This document shows positions 9,631 through 20,695 of a stretch of DNA of 64,000 nucleotides, piece after piece (position 1 is the stretch's first letter; the number at the start of each line of letters is the position of its first letter). The DNA is from Spirochaetales bacterium (GTDB taxonomy: Bacteria > Spirochaetota > Spirochaetia > SZUA-6 > JAFGRV01). The stretch is from NCBI GenBank assembly GCA_016935735.1, contig JAFGQK010000042.1:1-64000 (forward strand). Reading direction: 5' to 3'. Under the pieces are notes generated by a model. It worked only from the letters and a program-made list of their open reading frames with translations. It was not told where the DNA came from and did not search any database. A program made the position numbers and the translations under genes.

Positions 9631-10709
9631 GGTTTCACTTCTCCATTTTCTATATAATATTTCAGAATATCACCTTTTTCACTTTCAATAAATGATTCAT
9701 CCGGCAAAAAAGTAAAAAAAATCTGTTCATAATCTGTTAATCTCTTGTAAAACATCATTCTTTTCACATAATCAAGTTCAAGTAATACATCATCAACAAG
9801 AAGTACCGGTTTTTTCCCGGTTTTTTCATAAAAATAGCGGGCCTGTGCAATCCGGAGAACAATGGAAAGTAAACGAAGTTGTCCCGTTGATGCATTTAAT
9901 ACAAAATTTTTTTTTCCTTCATAAAAATATATTGTATCCCTGTGAGGTCCACTGGTAGTTATTCCGAATTCCATATCAACAGGATACTTTTTATGTAAAA
10001 TATCTATTACGTTTCCAGGATTATCTGCCCCTTTCCAGGAAGGATAATATATAATTCTTATATCCTTATCAAGACCGGATATTGCTTTATAATAAAATAA
10101 AAAGGTTTTATTAAAATCATCAATAAGTATTTTTCTTTTTTTTTGAATTTCAAGGCCAATTACGGCTATTTTTTCATTGTAAATAGAAATCATATCCGTT
10201 CTTTTGCTTTTCAAGCATATATTTCGATTTTTTATATTCTTTCTGTAATCTCTTAATAAATCAATAAAAACCGGTTCAAAAAGACTTAATGTCTGGTTCA
10301 AAAACCACCTTTTTTGCTCCGGTGGGCCTTTTACAAATATCATATCGTCATGGGAAAAAGCAATACACGGAATATTTTGAATAATTTCCTTTCTGTCATT
10401 TATTAATTTATTATCAACTTTTATTTCTTTATTTTTGTTTTTAAATATCTGTACAGAAACTGTACTCTCTATATTATCCGGGAAAAAAAAAGTACCTGTA
10501 AGAAAAGCAAAATCTTCTCCATTTTTAATTATTCTCTCATTAATCCTGGTTCTAAATGAAGAACCAAAACAAAGATAATATAATCCTTCAATAAAATTAG
10601 TTTTTCCCTGTCCATTCTCACCTATTAAGAATACAACCGGTGAATGAACAGGAATCTCTGAATCTTTTAAATTCCTGTAATGTAAAAATCGAATACTGGA
10701 AAAACCCAT
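9606..10709 (-). CDS. recF: DNA replication and repair protein RecF
   Basis: This 367-residue SMC-like ATPase helps load RecA at gaps. It has Walker A GENGQGKTN near residue 30, the ABC-type signature STGQLRLLSIVL and Walker B PVLLVDDVLLELD. Its ATG overlaps the dnaN stop codon (TAATG), and its 3' end overlaps the DUF721 gene, so the dnaN-recF-DUF721 block is likely one transcript. Confidence 0.96.
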   Translation of the reverse strand: MGFSSIRFLHYRNLKDSEIPVHSPVVFLIGENGQGKTNFIEGLYYLCFGSSFRTRINERIIKNGEDFAFLTGTFFFPDNIESTVSVQIFKNKNKEIKVDNKLINDRKEIIQNIPCIAFSHDDMIFVKGPPEQKRWFLNQTLSLFEPVFIDLLRDYRKNIKNRNICLKSKRTDMISIYNEKIAVIGLEIQKKRKILIDDFNKTFLFYYKAISGLDKDIRIIYYPSWKGADNPGNVIDILHKKYPVDMEFGITTSGPHRDTIYFYEGKKNFVLNASTGQLRLLSIVLRIAQARYFYEKTGKKPVLLVDDVLLELDYVKRMMFYKRLTDYEQIFFTFLPDESFIESEKGDILKYYIENGEVKPWKKQVIS

Positions 10710-11815
10710 TATTTTTTCTGCATCGGCATAATAATATGAAGAGAATTATTATCCGGATTCGTTGTTACACTTACTGTTTTATCTGTCTGGGTAAATTGAA
10801 TGCAAATTTCATCCTCTTTTATTTCTTTTAATGGATCTAAAAGATAAACATAGTTTAATACAATTGTCCCTTCCGGACCACCGTATTGACAGGGAATCTC
10901 TTCTTTTGCCATTCCCATTTCCACCTGATCAGATGAAATAATAAGATTATCTCGTTGTGCATATAAATAAATACGTCTTGACTTTTGCTCTACCATTAAA
11001 GACACTCTTTTTACTGCATTTTCCAGATTGCTTTTCTGTACAGTAATTTTATAATTCTGGGTTTCCGGTATTACTTTCTGATAATTTGGAAACTTTCCTT
11101 CTATGAGATTAGAAGAGAATTTATGACTGCCAAATTTAATAAAAATATTTTTTTCAGTGATTGCAATATATAAATTTCCATCTCCGGGGAGTAATTTTCT
11201 TAATATATTTAGTATTTTAGCTGGTATAATAATTCCTTTAATATCATCAAAATTTCCTTTAATTGTCCTGAAAATATAAGATAACCGCCTGCCATCGGAA
11301 GCAACCATAATTAACCGGTTATCCACCTTTTCCATATAAACACCATTCATAAAAAATCGTGTTTCATCATCAGAAATTGCAAAAATAGTATTTCCTATCA
11401 TTTCTATAAGATCTTTTTGAGAAAATTCAAAATATCTATCATGGGAAATTTCCGGTAATTCAGGAAATTTATCAGCAGAAACACTTTTTAAATTAAAATC
11501 TATACGTTTAAACCTTGTTTTTATATAAAACATTTGATTGTCACCAATTTCAAATTCAACTTCTCCATCCGGAAGAGACCTTAAAATTTCATAAAATTTA
11601 TCACAGAAAATAGATATTTTTCCAGGGTGAATTACTTCAACAGGAATAGATGTTTCAAATCCTATTTTGAGATCTGAAGCTTTTATATAAAGACTATCGT
11701 TTTCTACAATAAGAAGCACATTTGACAGAATTGAAATGACTGTATGTGATGAAATAACATCCTGTGCGATCGATACAGCTTTTAGTATAATGTTCTTTTC
11801 ACAATTGAATTTCAT
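10709..11815 (-). CDS. dnaN: DNA polymerase III beta sliding clamp
   Basis: This 368-residue clamp has three tandem domains and the typical ends MKFNCEKNIILKAVSIAQ and HIIMPM. The clamp motif FAISDDETRFFMNGVYME is in the second domain. It tethers replication proteins to DNA. It lies downstream of dnaA, separated by about 200 bp that hold DnaA-box-like repeats, and it is coupled to recF. Confidence 0.97.
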   Translation of the reverse strand: MKFNCEKNIILKAVSIAQDVISSHTVISILSNVLLIVENDSLYIKASDLKIGFETSIPVEVIHPGKISIFCDKFYEILRSLPDGEVEFEIGDNQMFYIKTRFKRIDFNLKSVSADKFPELPEISHDRYFEFSQKDLIEMIGNTIFAISDDETRFFMNGVYMEKVDNRLIMVASDGRRLSYIFRTIKGNFDDIKGIIIPAKILNILRKLLPGDGNLYIAITEKNIFIKFGSHKFSSNLIEGKFPNYQKVIPETQNYKITVQKSNLENAVKRVSLMVEQKSRRIYLYAQRDNLIISSDQVEMGMAKEEIPCQYGGPEGTIVLNYVYLLDPLKEIKEDEICIQFTQTDKTVSVTTNPDNNSLHIIMPMQKK

Positions 11816-12016
11816 AACTATATCCCTTTCATTACTATATTATAAATAATAGTAGTAGTAATAGTATGCACATATAATATGTGGAAAACTATAAGATTTT
11901 TTTATCTTATAAAGAATTACATGATTAAAAAAATTAATGATATATTCACAATGTTTCCACATATTACACATTATATCATTTTATTACAATAATATTCACA
12001 ATGTTTCCACAAAATA
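11816..12016. other. AT-rich dnaN-dnaA spacer with DnaA-like repeats
   Basis: This spacer is very AT-rich and has no open reading frame. It carries a 20-bp perfect direct repeat, described separately, plus a further TGTGGAAAA (11890-11898) that resembles a degenerate DnaA box. The dnaN promoter must lie here or within dnaA. Confidence 0.6.
11942..12011. repeat. Two 20-bp direct repeats with DnaA-box-like halves
   Basis: ATATTCACAATGTTTCCACA occurs perfectly at 11942-11961 and 11992-12011, 50 bp apart. Each copy contains ATATTCACA and GTTTCCACA, which differ by one or two bases from DnaA-box forms (TTATNCACA). They probably bind DnaA, either for origin function or for control of dnaN. Confidence 0.65.
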
Positions 12017-13393
12017 TTAATATGATATTTTAAACTCTTTTATCGTCCTTATTAAATGGTTTATCGTTGGCTCCAGGGTTGGATCTGTTTTCATATTGTT
12101 TTCAATTTTCTGGCATGAATGCATGACAGTTGTATGGTCCCTTCCGCCAAATTCAAGACCAATTTCTGTTGTTGAATATTCTGTCAATTCTTTTGAAATA
12201 TACATGGCAACATGACGTGGAAAAGCAATTGCTTTTGTTCTCTTTTTTCCTTTCAAATCATTAAATGAAAGACCAAAATAATCGGCAGTTACTCTCATTA
12301 TTACACTAATAGATATGTTTTTTTGCATGGGATTTGAAAAAAAATCACTTAATTGACGTTGTGCAATCTGTAAGGTAATGTTTTTATTAACAAGATCAGC
12401 GTAAGCAATAAGTTTTGTTAATGCCTTTTCCAGATCCCTTACATTTGTTGTAACATTCCTGCAGATAAGTTCTATAACATTATCCGGGATCTTGATATTC
12501 TTTTCTTCAATCTTTTTTTTGAGAATTGCTATCCTTGTTTCATAGTTAGGTGGCTGCAGGTCCACATTCAGTCCCCTTTCAAATCTGCTTCGCAGTCTGT
12601 CTGTTAATTCTCTTAATTCAGAAACAGGTCTATCACAAGTAAATACCATTTGCTTATTTGAATCATAGAGTGCATTAAAAGTATGAAATAATTCTTCCTG
12701 TGTTTCTGTCTTTTTTTGAAGAAAATGGATATCATCAATCAAAAGAATATCAGCAGATCTGTACTTACTTTTAAAGATATGTTGTGTTTTATCTTTAATT
12801 GAAAGTATAAAATCGTTTATGAATGTTTCTGCCGTAACATATATAATAGTGATTTTTTTATTGATGTTATATGCATTATTACCAATGGATTGAAGAAGAT
12901 GTGTTTTACCTAATCCAACACCCCCGTATATTAGACAGGGATTATATGCATTTCCCGGGTTTCTTGATATGGCAAGTGCGGCATTTGCTGCAAACGAATT
13001 ATTATCGCCAATAACAAAGCTTTCAAATGTATACTCTTTATTAAGTTGTGGATGAAAAGAATATTTATTCTTATTCGGTTTTTTTTTATTTTCCTGGATA
13101 CTACTATCCGGGGGTGGGGTAGTTGACTGGAACATTTTTTTTATTGTAAAATTAATAGTTATTTTATTCCCAAGAAGTTCAAATATCTTATTTTCTATTT
13201 TTTTACTGTATCGCCGTATAATCTGGTCTTTGTAAAAGGAGGAAGGCACTGAAAGATGAATCTGGGATTTTTCAGATTTATCATAATTGATATTTTTAAA
13301 CCACATCTGGTATTCTTGTTCTGTAAGTTCCTGCTGGAACTGACGAATGGTCTCATTCCAACATTCTTCATAATCCCATGTACCCTCTTTCAT
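12017..13393 (-). CDS. dnaA: Chromosomal replication initiator protein DnaA
   Basis: This 458-residue AAA+ initiator binds DnaA boxes and opens the origin. Domain I is at residues 5-75 and a short linker follows. Domain III has Walker A GGVGLGKTHLL (near residue 155) and Walker B ILLIDDIHFL. Domain IV has the signature GRDHTTVMHSCQKI. AGGAGA lies four bases before the ATG. The gene is flanked on both sides by DnaA-box clusters, as expected for autoregulation. Confidence 0.98.
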   Translation of the reverse strand: MKEGTWDYEECWNETIRQFQQELTEQEYQMWFKNINYDKSEKSQIHLSVPSSFYKDQIIRRYSKKIENKIFELLGNKITINFTIKKMFQSTTPPPDSSIQENKKKPNKNKYSFHPQLNKEYTFESFVIGDNNSFAANAALAISRNPGNAYNPCLIYGGVGLGKTHLLQSIGNNAYNINKKITIIYVTAETFINDFILSIKDKTQHIFKSKYRSADILLIDDIHFLQKKTETQEELFHTFNALYDSNKQMVFTCDRPVSELRELTDRLRSRFERGLNVDLQPPNYETRIAILKKKIEEKNIKIPDNVIELICRNVTTNVRDLEKALTKLIAYADLVNKNITLQIAQRQLSDFFSNPMQKNISISVIMRVTADYFGLSFNDLKGKKRTKAIAFPRHVAMYISKELTEYSTTEIGLEFGGRDHTTVMHSCQKIENNMKTDPTLEPTINHLIRTIKEFKISY

Positions 13394-13426
13394 ACTATCT
13401 CCTGTTACAGAATACTTTTATTCAAT

Positions 13427-13446
13427 TTATCCACAACTTATCCACA
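13427..13446. promoter_or_regulatory. DnaA box pair 1
   Basis: Two perfect TTATCCACA boxes at 13427-13435 and 13438-13446 are in the same orientation, with starts 11 bp apart (about one helical turn). They sit 34 bp upstream of the dnaA start. Confidence 0.88.
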
Positions 13447-13622
13447 AAAATAAATATTATAAAACTGCTCTATTTACCATTTCTTCGCCAGTTATACATA
13501 TATGCATAAAATCAAATAAAATAATTCTTTATGGTATAATTAAATATATGACATATTATTAAAAATTATACACTTCATAATATTATGCGGATAATTTCTT
13601 TGTAAATAAATAAATCTAGAAT

Positions 13623-13642
13623 TTATCCACAAGTTATCCACA
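13623..13642. promoter_or_regulatory. DnaA box pair 2
   Basis: Two perfect TTATCCACA boxes at 13623-13631 and 13634-13642 repeat the 11-bp phasing and orientation of pair 1, 196 bp away. Confidence 0.88.
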
Positions 13643-13754
13643 GAACCTACGTAACAAAAGTATATAACTTTTACGTTATTTTATATGAATGATTTATTTA
13701 ATGCAAGCCAAATTTATGAATTTTTCGTATTGTTTAATCAACTAAGTTGAAAAG

Positions 13755-13842
13755 CACCTTATAAATTGCTATCGTGCCTCAACGAATGTCGAGGAGTACT
13801 CAACATTCGTTAAGTCCCGATTGTTGTTTAAATAAGGTGGTG
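13755..13842 (+). repeat. Structured repeat element, copy A
   Basis: This is the longest copy of a four-member sequence family. The outer stem CACCTTAT (13755-13762) pairs with ATAAGGTG (13832-13839). Inside are hairpin CCTCAAC/GTCGAGG (one mismatch) and hairpin ACTCAAC/GTTAAGT (one mismatch). Aligned with copy B it is nearly identical along its full length. It lies inside the origin spacer, between the DnaA boxes and gyrB. I see no promoter directly before it. Confidence 0.75.
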
Positions 13843-13910
13843 TTTTAAAAAGATTTTTTTGTAATAGAAATAGGATAGTTTATATCATTTTTTCCTTTAT
13901 ATATTAGCCA

Positions 13911-13944
13911 ATTGCAAAAATCCAATAATAATTGTATTTTTGCA
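13911..13944. repeat. Inverted repeat in the origin spacer
   Basis: TTGCAAAAAT and ATTTTTGCAA form a perfect 10-bp inverted repeat around a 14-nt loop. The second arm overlaps the spacer of the possible gyrB promoter. It may be an operator or a structural origin element. Confidence 0.5.
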
Positions 13945-13961
13945 AGAACCTCACGTATAAT
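13932..13961 (+). promoter_or_regulatory. Possible gyrB promoter
   Basis: TTGTAT (13932-13937), an 18-bp spacer and a perfect TATAAT (13956-13961) precede gyrB by about 150 bp. Gyrase promoters are commonly supercoiling-sensitive, but that cannot be judged from sequence alone. Confidence 0.5.
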
Positions 13962-13993
13962 AAGCTTAAATTTAACTGATTATGGACCTATAC

Positions 13994-14036
13994 AGTATCC
14001 TCCCGTGTTTAAGGGATACTTTACTTTTTTTTCTCT
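13994..14036 (+). terminator. Terminator-like hairpin in the gyrB leader
   Basis: AGTATCC (13994-14000) pairs perfectly with GGATACT (14014-14020) across a 13-nt loop, followed by TTACTTTTTTTT. It lies between the possible promoter and the gyrB start, so it is either an attenuator of gyrBA or a terminator for an unseen short transcript. Confidence 0.5.
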
Positions 14037-14038
14037 AA

Positions 14039-16027
<1,989 letters not shown>

Positions 16028-16039
16028 AAGGAGTTACTA

Positions 16040-18463
16040 TTGGATACAAAAGAAAGCAGGGTAATTCCTGTAGCAATTGAAGACGAAGTGAAAGAGTCGT
16101 ATCTCAATTATGCAATGTCAGTTATTGTAAGTAGAGCTCTCCCGGATATTCGTGATGGACTTAAACCAGTACACAGACGGATTCTTTTTGCTATGAATGA
16201 AATGGGTCTGCGTTCGGATAGGCCATTTAAAAAAACTGCCAGACTTGTCGGAGATATCCTGGGAAAATATCATCCCCATGGAGATCAATCGATATATGAT
16301 GCACTGGTAAGACTCGCACAGGATTTTTCCGTAAGGTATCCCATTGTCGATGGCCAGGGGAATTTCGGATCTGTGGATGGTGATCCGCCTGCAGCGATGC
16401 GGTATACAGAAGCACGGATGAATAAACTGGCAGAAGAGATGCTTAAGGACATAAATAAGGAAACAGTAGATTTTGGCCCGAATTATGATGATAGTATGGA
16501 AGAGCCCCTTATACTCCCGGCAGGAATTCCTTTTTTATTAATAAATGGGGGAAGCGGGATTGCTGTTGGCATGGCCACAAATATGGCGCCTCATAATTTA
16601 AAAGAATCAATCGATGCTACTGTTGCCCTTATTGATAATCCGGACCTTACGATTGATCAATTGATGAATTATATAAAAGGCCCGGATTTTCCGACCGGGG
16701 GAATTATTTTAGGAAAAGCGGGAATCAGAGATGCCTATAAAACCGGAAAGGGCAGGATTTTATTGCGGGCTCGAATTACCCTGGAAACCAATAGACAGGG
16801 AAAAGAAACAATAATTATTACAGATATTCCATACCAGGTAAACAAAGCTAATCTTATTATCCAGATTGCCAATTTAGTAAAAAACAAAAATATCGAAGGA
16901 ATAACCGAAATAAAAGATCTATCTGATAGACATGGTAACAGGATTGTTATTGATTTGAAGAGGGGAATAACACCAAACATTATTATCAATCAATTGTTTA
17001 CCCATACACACTGCCAGATCGCATTCTGTGTGAATAATGTTACTCTTGTGAATGGGGTGCCGAAACTGGTGAACCTTAAAGAGATTATTGAACATTTTAT
17101 TGTACATAGAAAAGAGGTGATTATCCGGAGAACCCGGTATGATTTAAGAAAAGCAGAGGAAAGAGCTCATATTCTTGAAGGGCTAAAGGTTGCACTGGAC
17201 AATATTGATGAGGTTATTGCAATCATAAAGGGATCCAATGATGTAGGAACTGCAAGAATTCACCTCATGAAAAGATTCAAGTTTACAGAGATACAAGCCC
17301 AGGCAATACTCGATATGCGGTTGCAGAAACTTACTTCCCTGGAAACAAAGAAGATTGTCGATGAACTGGAAGAGTTAAAACGGCTTATTATTCAATTGAA
17401 GGATCTTCTTTCCAGCGAAAAAAAGATACTTGGTGTGGTAAAAGATGAATTACTGGAGATTTCAACAAAATTCAATGATGAACGGAGAACCGAGATCAAA
17501 ATTGAAGAAGCCGAAGAACTGGATGTTGAGGATTTGATTATTAAAGAAGATATGGTTATTCTTCTTTCTCACAAGGGATTTATTCGGCGTATCCCGCTTT
17601 CTGCATATAGACGGCAGGGCAGGGGTGGGAGGGGATCCACATCAGCTTCCCGGGAAGATGATTTTATTGAGCATCTTTTTATTGCATCAACACATGATTA
17701 TGTACTTTTTATTACAAGTGAAGGGAAAGCATACTGGTTTAAAGTACATGAGATTCCAGAAGGTTCCAGGACATCCCGTGGGCAGAATATCAGAATACTC
17801 CTTTCCATAACAAATGACGAGGATATTACCGCAGTTTTGTCTCTGGAAGATTTTTCCAAAGAAAAAACGATTTTTATGGCTACAAGCAAAGGAATTGTAA
17901 AAAAGGTTGATTTATCTGCTTTTTCAAATGCAAAGAAAAGAGGTGTTATTGCAATAAACCTGGATACTCAGGATAAACTTATCAGTGCTAAATTAACAAC
18001 TGGTAATGATGAAATTGTTCTTGTAACACGGAAAGGAAATGCTTTGCGTTTTCACGAACAGGCAGTCAGGGCTATAGGAAGAGCTTCCAGGGGAGTTGCT
18101 GGTATCCGGATATCAAAAGAGGATGAGCTTATAGGTGTTTTACCTGTTATTGAAAACGAGGATATGTTTGTTGTATCTGAATTCGGATATGGAAAGCGTA
18201 TTGAGTATAATAATTTTACCCCGCATAATCGTGGTACCCATGGCCAGATTTGTTATAAAGCTACGGAAAAGAGTGGGGAAATCGCCGGTATCCTTTCAGT
18301 AAAAAAGCAGGATGATATTGTCTGTATTACGTCAAAAGGTCATACATTAAAGGTTCGTGTAAAGGAGATTCCTGTCCTGGGAAAAAGCGCCAGGGGCGTA
18401 AGAATTGTCGTTATTGATAAACCTGATATTGTTATAGGTGTTGCGCGGGCTGAAAAGGAATAA
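16040..18463 (+). CDS. gyrA: DNA gyrase subunit A
   Basis: This 807-residue breakage-reunion subunit starts at TTG with AAAGGAG upstream. The catalytic tyrosine lies in [10 protein letters not shown] near residue 120, after GRLVGD-type motif [16 protein letters not shown]. The C-terminal beta-pinwheel begins after residue 500 and carries a GyrA-box-like QGRGGRGS, supporting a true gyrase rather than topoisomerase IV. It forms an operon with gyrB. Confidence 0.97.
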   Translation: MDTKESRVIPVAIEDEVKESYLNYAMSVIVSRALPDIRDGLKPVHRRILFAMNEMGLRSDRPFKKTARLVGDILGKYHPHGDQSIYDALVRLAQDFSVRYPIVDGQGNFGSVDGDPPAAMRYTEARMNKLAEEMLKDINKETVDFGPNYDDSMEEPLILPAGIPFLLINGGSGIAVGMATNMAPHNLKESIDATVALIDNPDLTIDQLMNYIKGPDFPTGGIILGKAGIRDAYKTGKGRILLRARITLETNRQGKETIIITDIPYQVNKANLIIQIANLVKNKNIEGITEIKDLSDRHGNRIVIDLKRGITPNIIINQLFTHTHCQIAFCVNNVTLVNGVPKLVNLKEIIEHFIVHRKEVIIRRTRYDLRKAEERAHILEGLKVALDNIDEVIAIIKGSNDVGTARIHLMKRFKFTEIQAQAILDMRLQKLTSLETKKIVDELEELKRLIIQLKDLLSSEKKILGVVKDELLEISTKFNDERRTEIKIEEAEELDVEDLIIKEDMVILLSHKGFIRRIPLSAYRRQGRGGRGSTSASREDDFIEHLFIASTHDYVLFITSEGKAYWFKVHEIPEGSRTSRGQNIRILLSITNDEDITAVLSLEDFSKEKTIFMATSKGIVKKVDLSAFSNAKKRGVIAINLDTQDKLISAKLTTGNDEIVLVTRKGNALRFHEQAVRAIGRASRGVAGIRISKEDELIGVLPVIENEDMFVVSEFGYGKRIEYNNFTPHNRGTHGQICYKATEKSGEIAGILSVKKQDDIVCITSKGHTLKVRVKEIPVLGKSARGVRIVVIDKPDIVIGVARAEKE

Positions 18464-18465
18464 AA

Positions 18466-18481
18466 TGTTTCACGTGAAACA
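18466..18481. promoter_or_regulatory. parS: parS centromere site
   Basis: TGTTTCACGTGAAACA is a perfect 16-bp palindrome and an exact match to the conserved bacterial parS consensus bound by ParB. Four A and four T bases extend the palindrome to 24 bp. It lies two bases after the gyrA stop, about 4.5 kb from the likely origin, where parS sites are expected. Confidence 0.92.
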
Positions 18482-18484
18482 TTT

Positions 18485-18709
18485 TTACACAGCAACGACT
18501 TTCAATACCCCGGGGACCTTTTCTTTAAGGTGTTTTTCAATACCCTGGCTGAGTGTCATCTGGGACATCGGGCATCCGGCACAGGCGCCTTTTAATCTCA
18601 CTTTCACAATCCCGTTTTCTGTAACATCAACAAGATCAACATCTCCACCATCCGCTTGAAGGGATGTTCTTATTGTATTAAGAGCTGTCTTAACATCATC
18701 TTTTAACAT
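18485..18709 (-). CDS. NifU-like (NFU domain) Fe-S scaffold protein
   Basis: This 74-residue stand-alone NFU domain has the cluster-binding CxxC in GACAGCPMSQMTLSQGIEKH. The N-terminal half (TIRTSLQADGGDVDLVDVTE) is a classic match. Such proteins carry Fe-S clusters to target enzymes; candidates in this window include fumarase and the radical SAM protein. It converges on gyrA across the parS palindrome. Confidence 0.93.
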   Translation of the reverse strand: MLKDDVKTALNTIRTSLQADGGDVDLVDVTENGIVKVRLKGACAGCPMSQMTLSQGIEKHLKEKVPGVLKVVAV

Positions 18710-18818
18710 TCTTTAACTCCTTAACTATCAAATTACTGATTGCTTTATAAATATATGTTTATCGGTTTCACTAAGTCAAGAAGGTTATTCGGTTTTTTTA
18801 TTAATGATGGTAATCTTT

Positions 18819-19340
18819 TTATTTTAATTGTTGTTTATAGATTTCTCTTATTTTATTTAAAATATGAATATATTCATCTGTTCTGTAATCCGGGTATGTC
18901 CATTCCACCGGTCTGAAAGTCTTCTTTTCATATACCAGTGTGATTTCTCCATAAATCCCTGAATCAAGCGGGATTCGTTGTACACTTGCCTTTGTACTGG
19001 CAAGGATAAACCGGCTTAAAAACATAACCCCCGGATCTATATTTATTTTTCTTTTTTCTTTTTCCCGGAATATATCTTCAATCCTGTTTGTTATTACTTT
19101 TATAGAGGCCAGGATTGCTGGATCAATGAGATTTTCAAAAGAAATAAAAAATCGGTATATCGGGGTTCCCAGTTCCTTGTTATAATAAGGAGAGAAGGTG
19201 AAAGGGATCTGATCGCTTGAATAATCAACTGGTCCGAAATGTTTGATGAGATTATGATAAAGAGATTCTATGAACGAATTCTGGCTGATAAGAATTCCTG
19301 TTATAAGTTTCGCATTTGGAAATGGTTTTATTATACCCAT
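18819..19340 (-). CDS. DUF4416 family protein
   Basis: This 173-residue protein of unknown function matches DUF4416: a start of PNAKLITGILISQ, the central FTFSPYYNKELGTPIYRFFISFENLIDP split over two conserved blocks, and INIDPGVMFLSRFILASTK before the YPDYRT end. The family occurs in spirochaetes and deltaproteobacteria. It is monocistronic here, and no function can be assigned. Confidence 0.85.
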   Translation of the reverse strand: MGIIKPFPNAKLITGILISQNSFIESLYHNLIKHFGPVDYSSDQIPFTFSPYYNKELGTPIYRFFISFENLIDPAILASIKVITNRIEDIFREKEKRKINIDPGVMFLSRFILASTKASVQRIPLDSGIYGEITLVYEKKTFRPVEWTYPDYRTDEYIHILNKIREIYKQQLK

Positions 19341-19561
19341 ATATTGTATTATATATTTTTTTTTCGAACAGAGGAATCACAGAATATAGAGAAATTTTAT
19401 AACCATTCAACCTGGTTAATAAAAAATGTCCTGAAATGAAAAGGCAAAATAACTGGTAAAGTTTTTTAAATATCTTATTCTCTGCTTGAAAAAAATAAAA
19501 GTACAATATACACTTTATTTATTTGGGACTTGAATATTATTTTTATGGGTTAATAAAAGGA

Positions 19562-20692
19562 ATGGGAAAAATAAAAAGCGAACAGGATTATATGACAGAG
19601 TTGCTTTCTCTTATAGATAAGATACCTTTATATACACCACAGGATATGTTCGATCTTCTAACGGATAATGGATATGTAGATCAGGATTATGCACGGAAAG
19701 CAGTGTGTCTTATGGCATTCCGTCATATAAACAGGATAAAAAAGATATATTTACAGAGGATCGACAGGAACAGGCTACCAACAAAAGAAAATATTATGCT
19801 TATTGGTCCTACAGGCTGTGGGAAAACATATTTAATTGAATTATTATTTCAAAAAGTCTTAAAACTCCCCACAGTAATTATTGATATAACCTCATATTCG
19901 GAAACCGGATATGTAGGACAGGATATTCCGTGTATTCTGACAAAACTTCTTTATGCTGCAAAAGATGTCCCTCATTTTGCATCAGTTGGAATTATTTGTA
20001 TTGATGAGTTTGATAAAATTTCCGCTGGAAAGAATACAGCAGTATTTGCAGGCCAGGGAACAACAAAAGATGTAACAGGTATCGGGGTTCAGCGTGAATT
20101 ATTAAAGATGCTTGAGAATTCCGATATTGATGTTCCCACCGAATTGAGTCATTCCACTTATGCCCCACGTATTTCCTTTAATACGGCAGACGTTCCTTTC
20201 ATTGCCTGTGGAACCTTTTCCGGATTTCGTAAAGTGCTTCGATATTCCCTTCAAAATGAATATATCGGATTTACCAGGAAACCAGAAGATTTGACTGGTG
20301 GTATCTCTCAACCCCTTACCCGGGAAGATGTTGAAAAAGCGGCAAATTTTGAAGCATATGGTATTATGCCTGAGTTGATTGGCAGGTTTTCCCGGATTAT
20401 TCCTTTTAATCCGCTTTCTGAAAAAACCTTAAAAGAAATTCTCTATAAAAATCTTATTGTACAATATAAGAACGAATTAAAACTGGATCAAATAGAACTG
20501 GAGATTGATAATTCTGTGTATGACCTGATTGTAAAAAAGTGTCTAAAAAAAGAGACAGGGGCACGTGGACTTAAATCATATATCATGGAATATCTGGAAG
20601 ATGCATGTTTTCAGGCATATTCGGAAAAAAAGAAAAACATTATCATTCACCTGATAGTAGAAAAAGAAGAAATAATTACAAGGATAGAATAG
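19562..20692 (+). CDS. ClpX-like AAA+ ATPase lacking the zinc domain
   Basis: This 376-residue unfoldase-type ATPase resembles ClpX: Walker A GPTGCGKTYLIE near residue 82, SETGYVGQDI, Walker B IICIDEFDKISAG, and the arginine-finger region GIMPELIGRFSRIIPFNPLS. The C-terminal sensor motif is GARGLKSYIMEYLEDA. The N-terminal zinc-binding domain of ClpX is absent and replaced by about 60 unrelated residues. The ClpP-docking IGF loop is not evident at its usual place. The start is uncertain: ATG 19562 is used, while ATG 19592 has better-spaced AGGA. The M28 peptidase gene follows after 3 bp, so the two are coupled. Confidence 0.85.
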   Translation: MGKIKSEQDYMTELLSLIDKIPLYTPQDMFDLLTDNGYVDQDYARKAVCLMAFRHINRIKKIYLQRIDRNRLPTKENIMLIGPTGCGKTYLIELLFQKVLKLPTVIIDITSYSETGYVGQDIPCILTKLLYAAKDVPHFASVGIICIDEFDKISAGKNTAVFAGQGTTKDVTGIGVQRELLKMLENSDIDVPTELSHSTYAPRISFNTADVPFIACGTFSGFRKVLRYSLQNEYIGFTRKPEDLTGGISQPLTREDVEKAANFEAYGIMPELIGRFSRIIPFNPLSEKTLKEILYKNLIVQYKNELKLDQIELEIDNSVYDLIVKKCLKKETGARGLKSYIMEYLEDACFQAYSEKKKNIIIHLIVEKEEIITRIE

Positions 20693-20695
20693 GGT

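Noticed and set aside
13800-13845. T-arm-like sequence (GTTGAACCCC) in the repeat elements, suggesting a tRNA
   Set aside because: There is no acceptor stem, anticodon arm or CCA. The sequence pairs with an upstream TTCAA to form a short hairpin instead.
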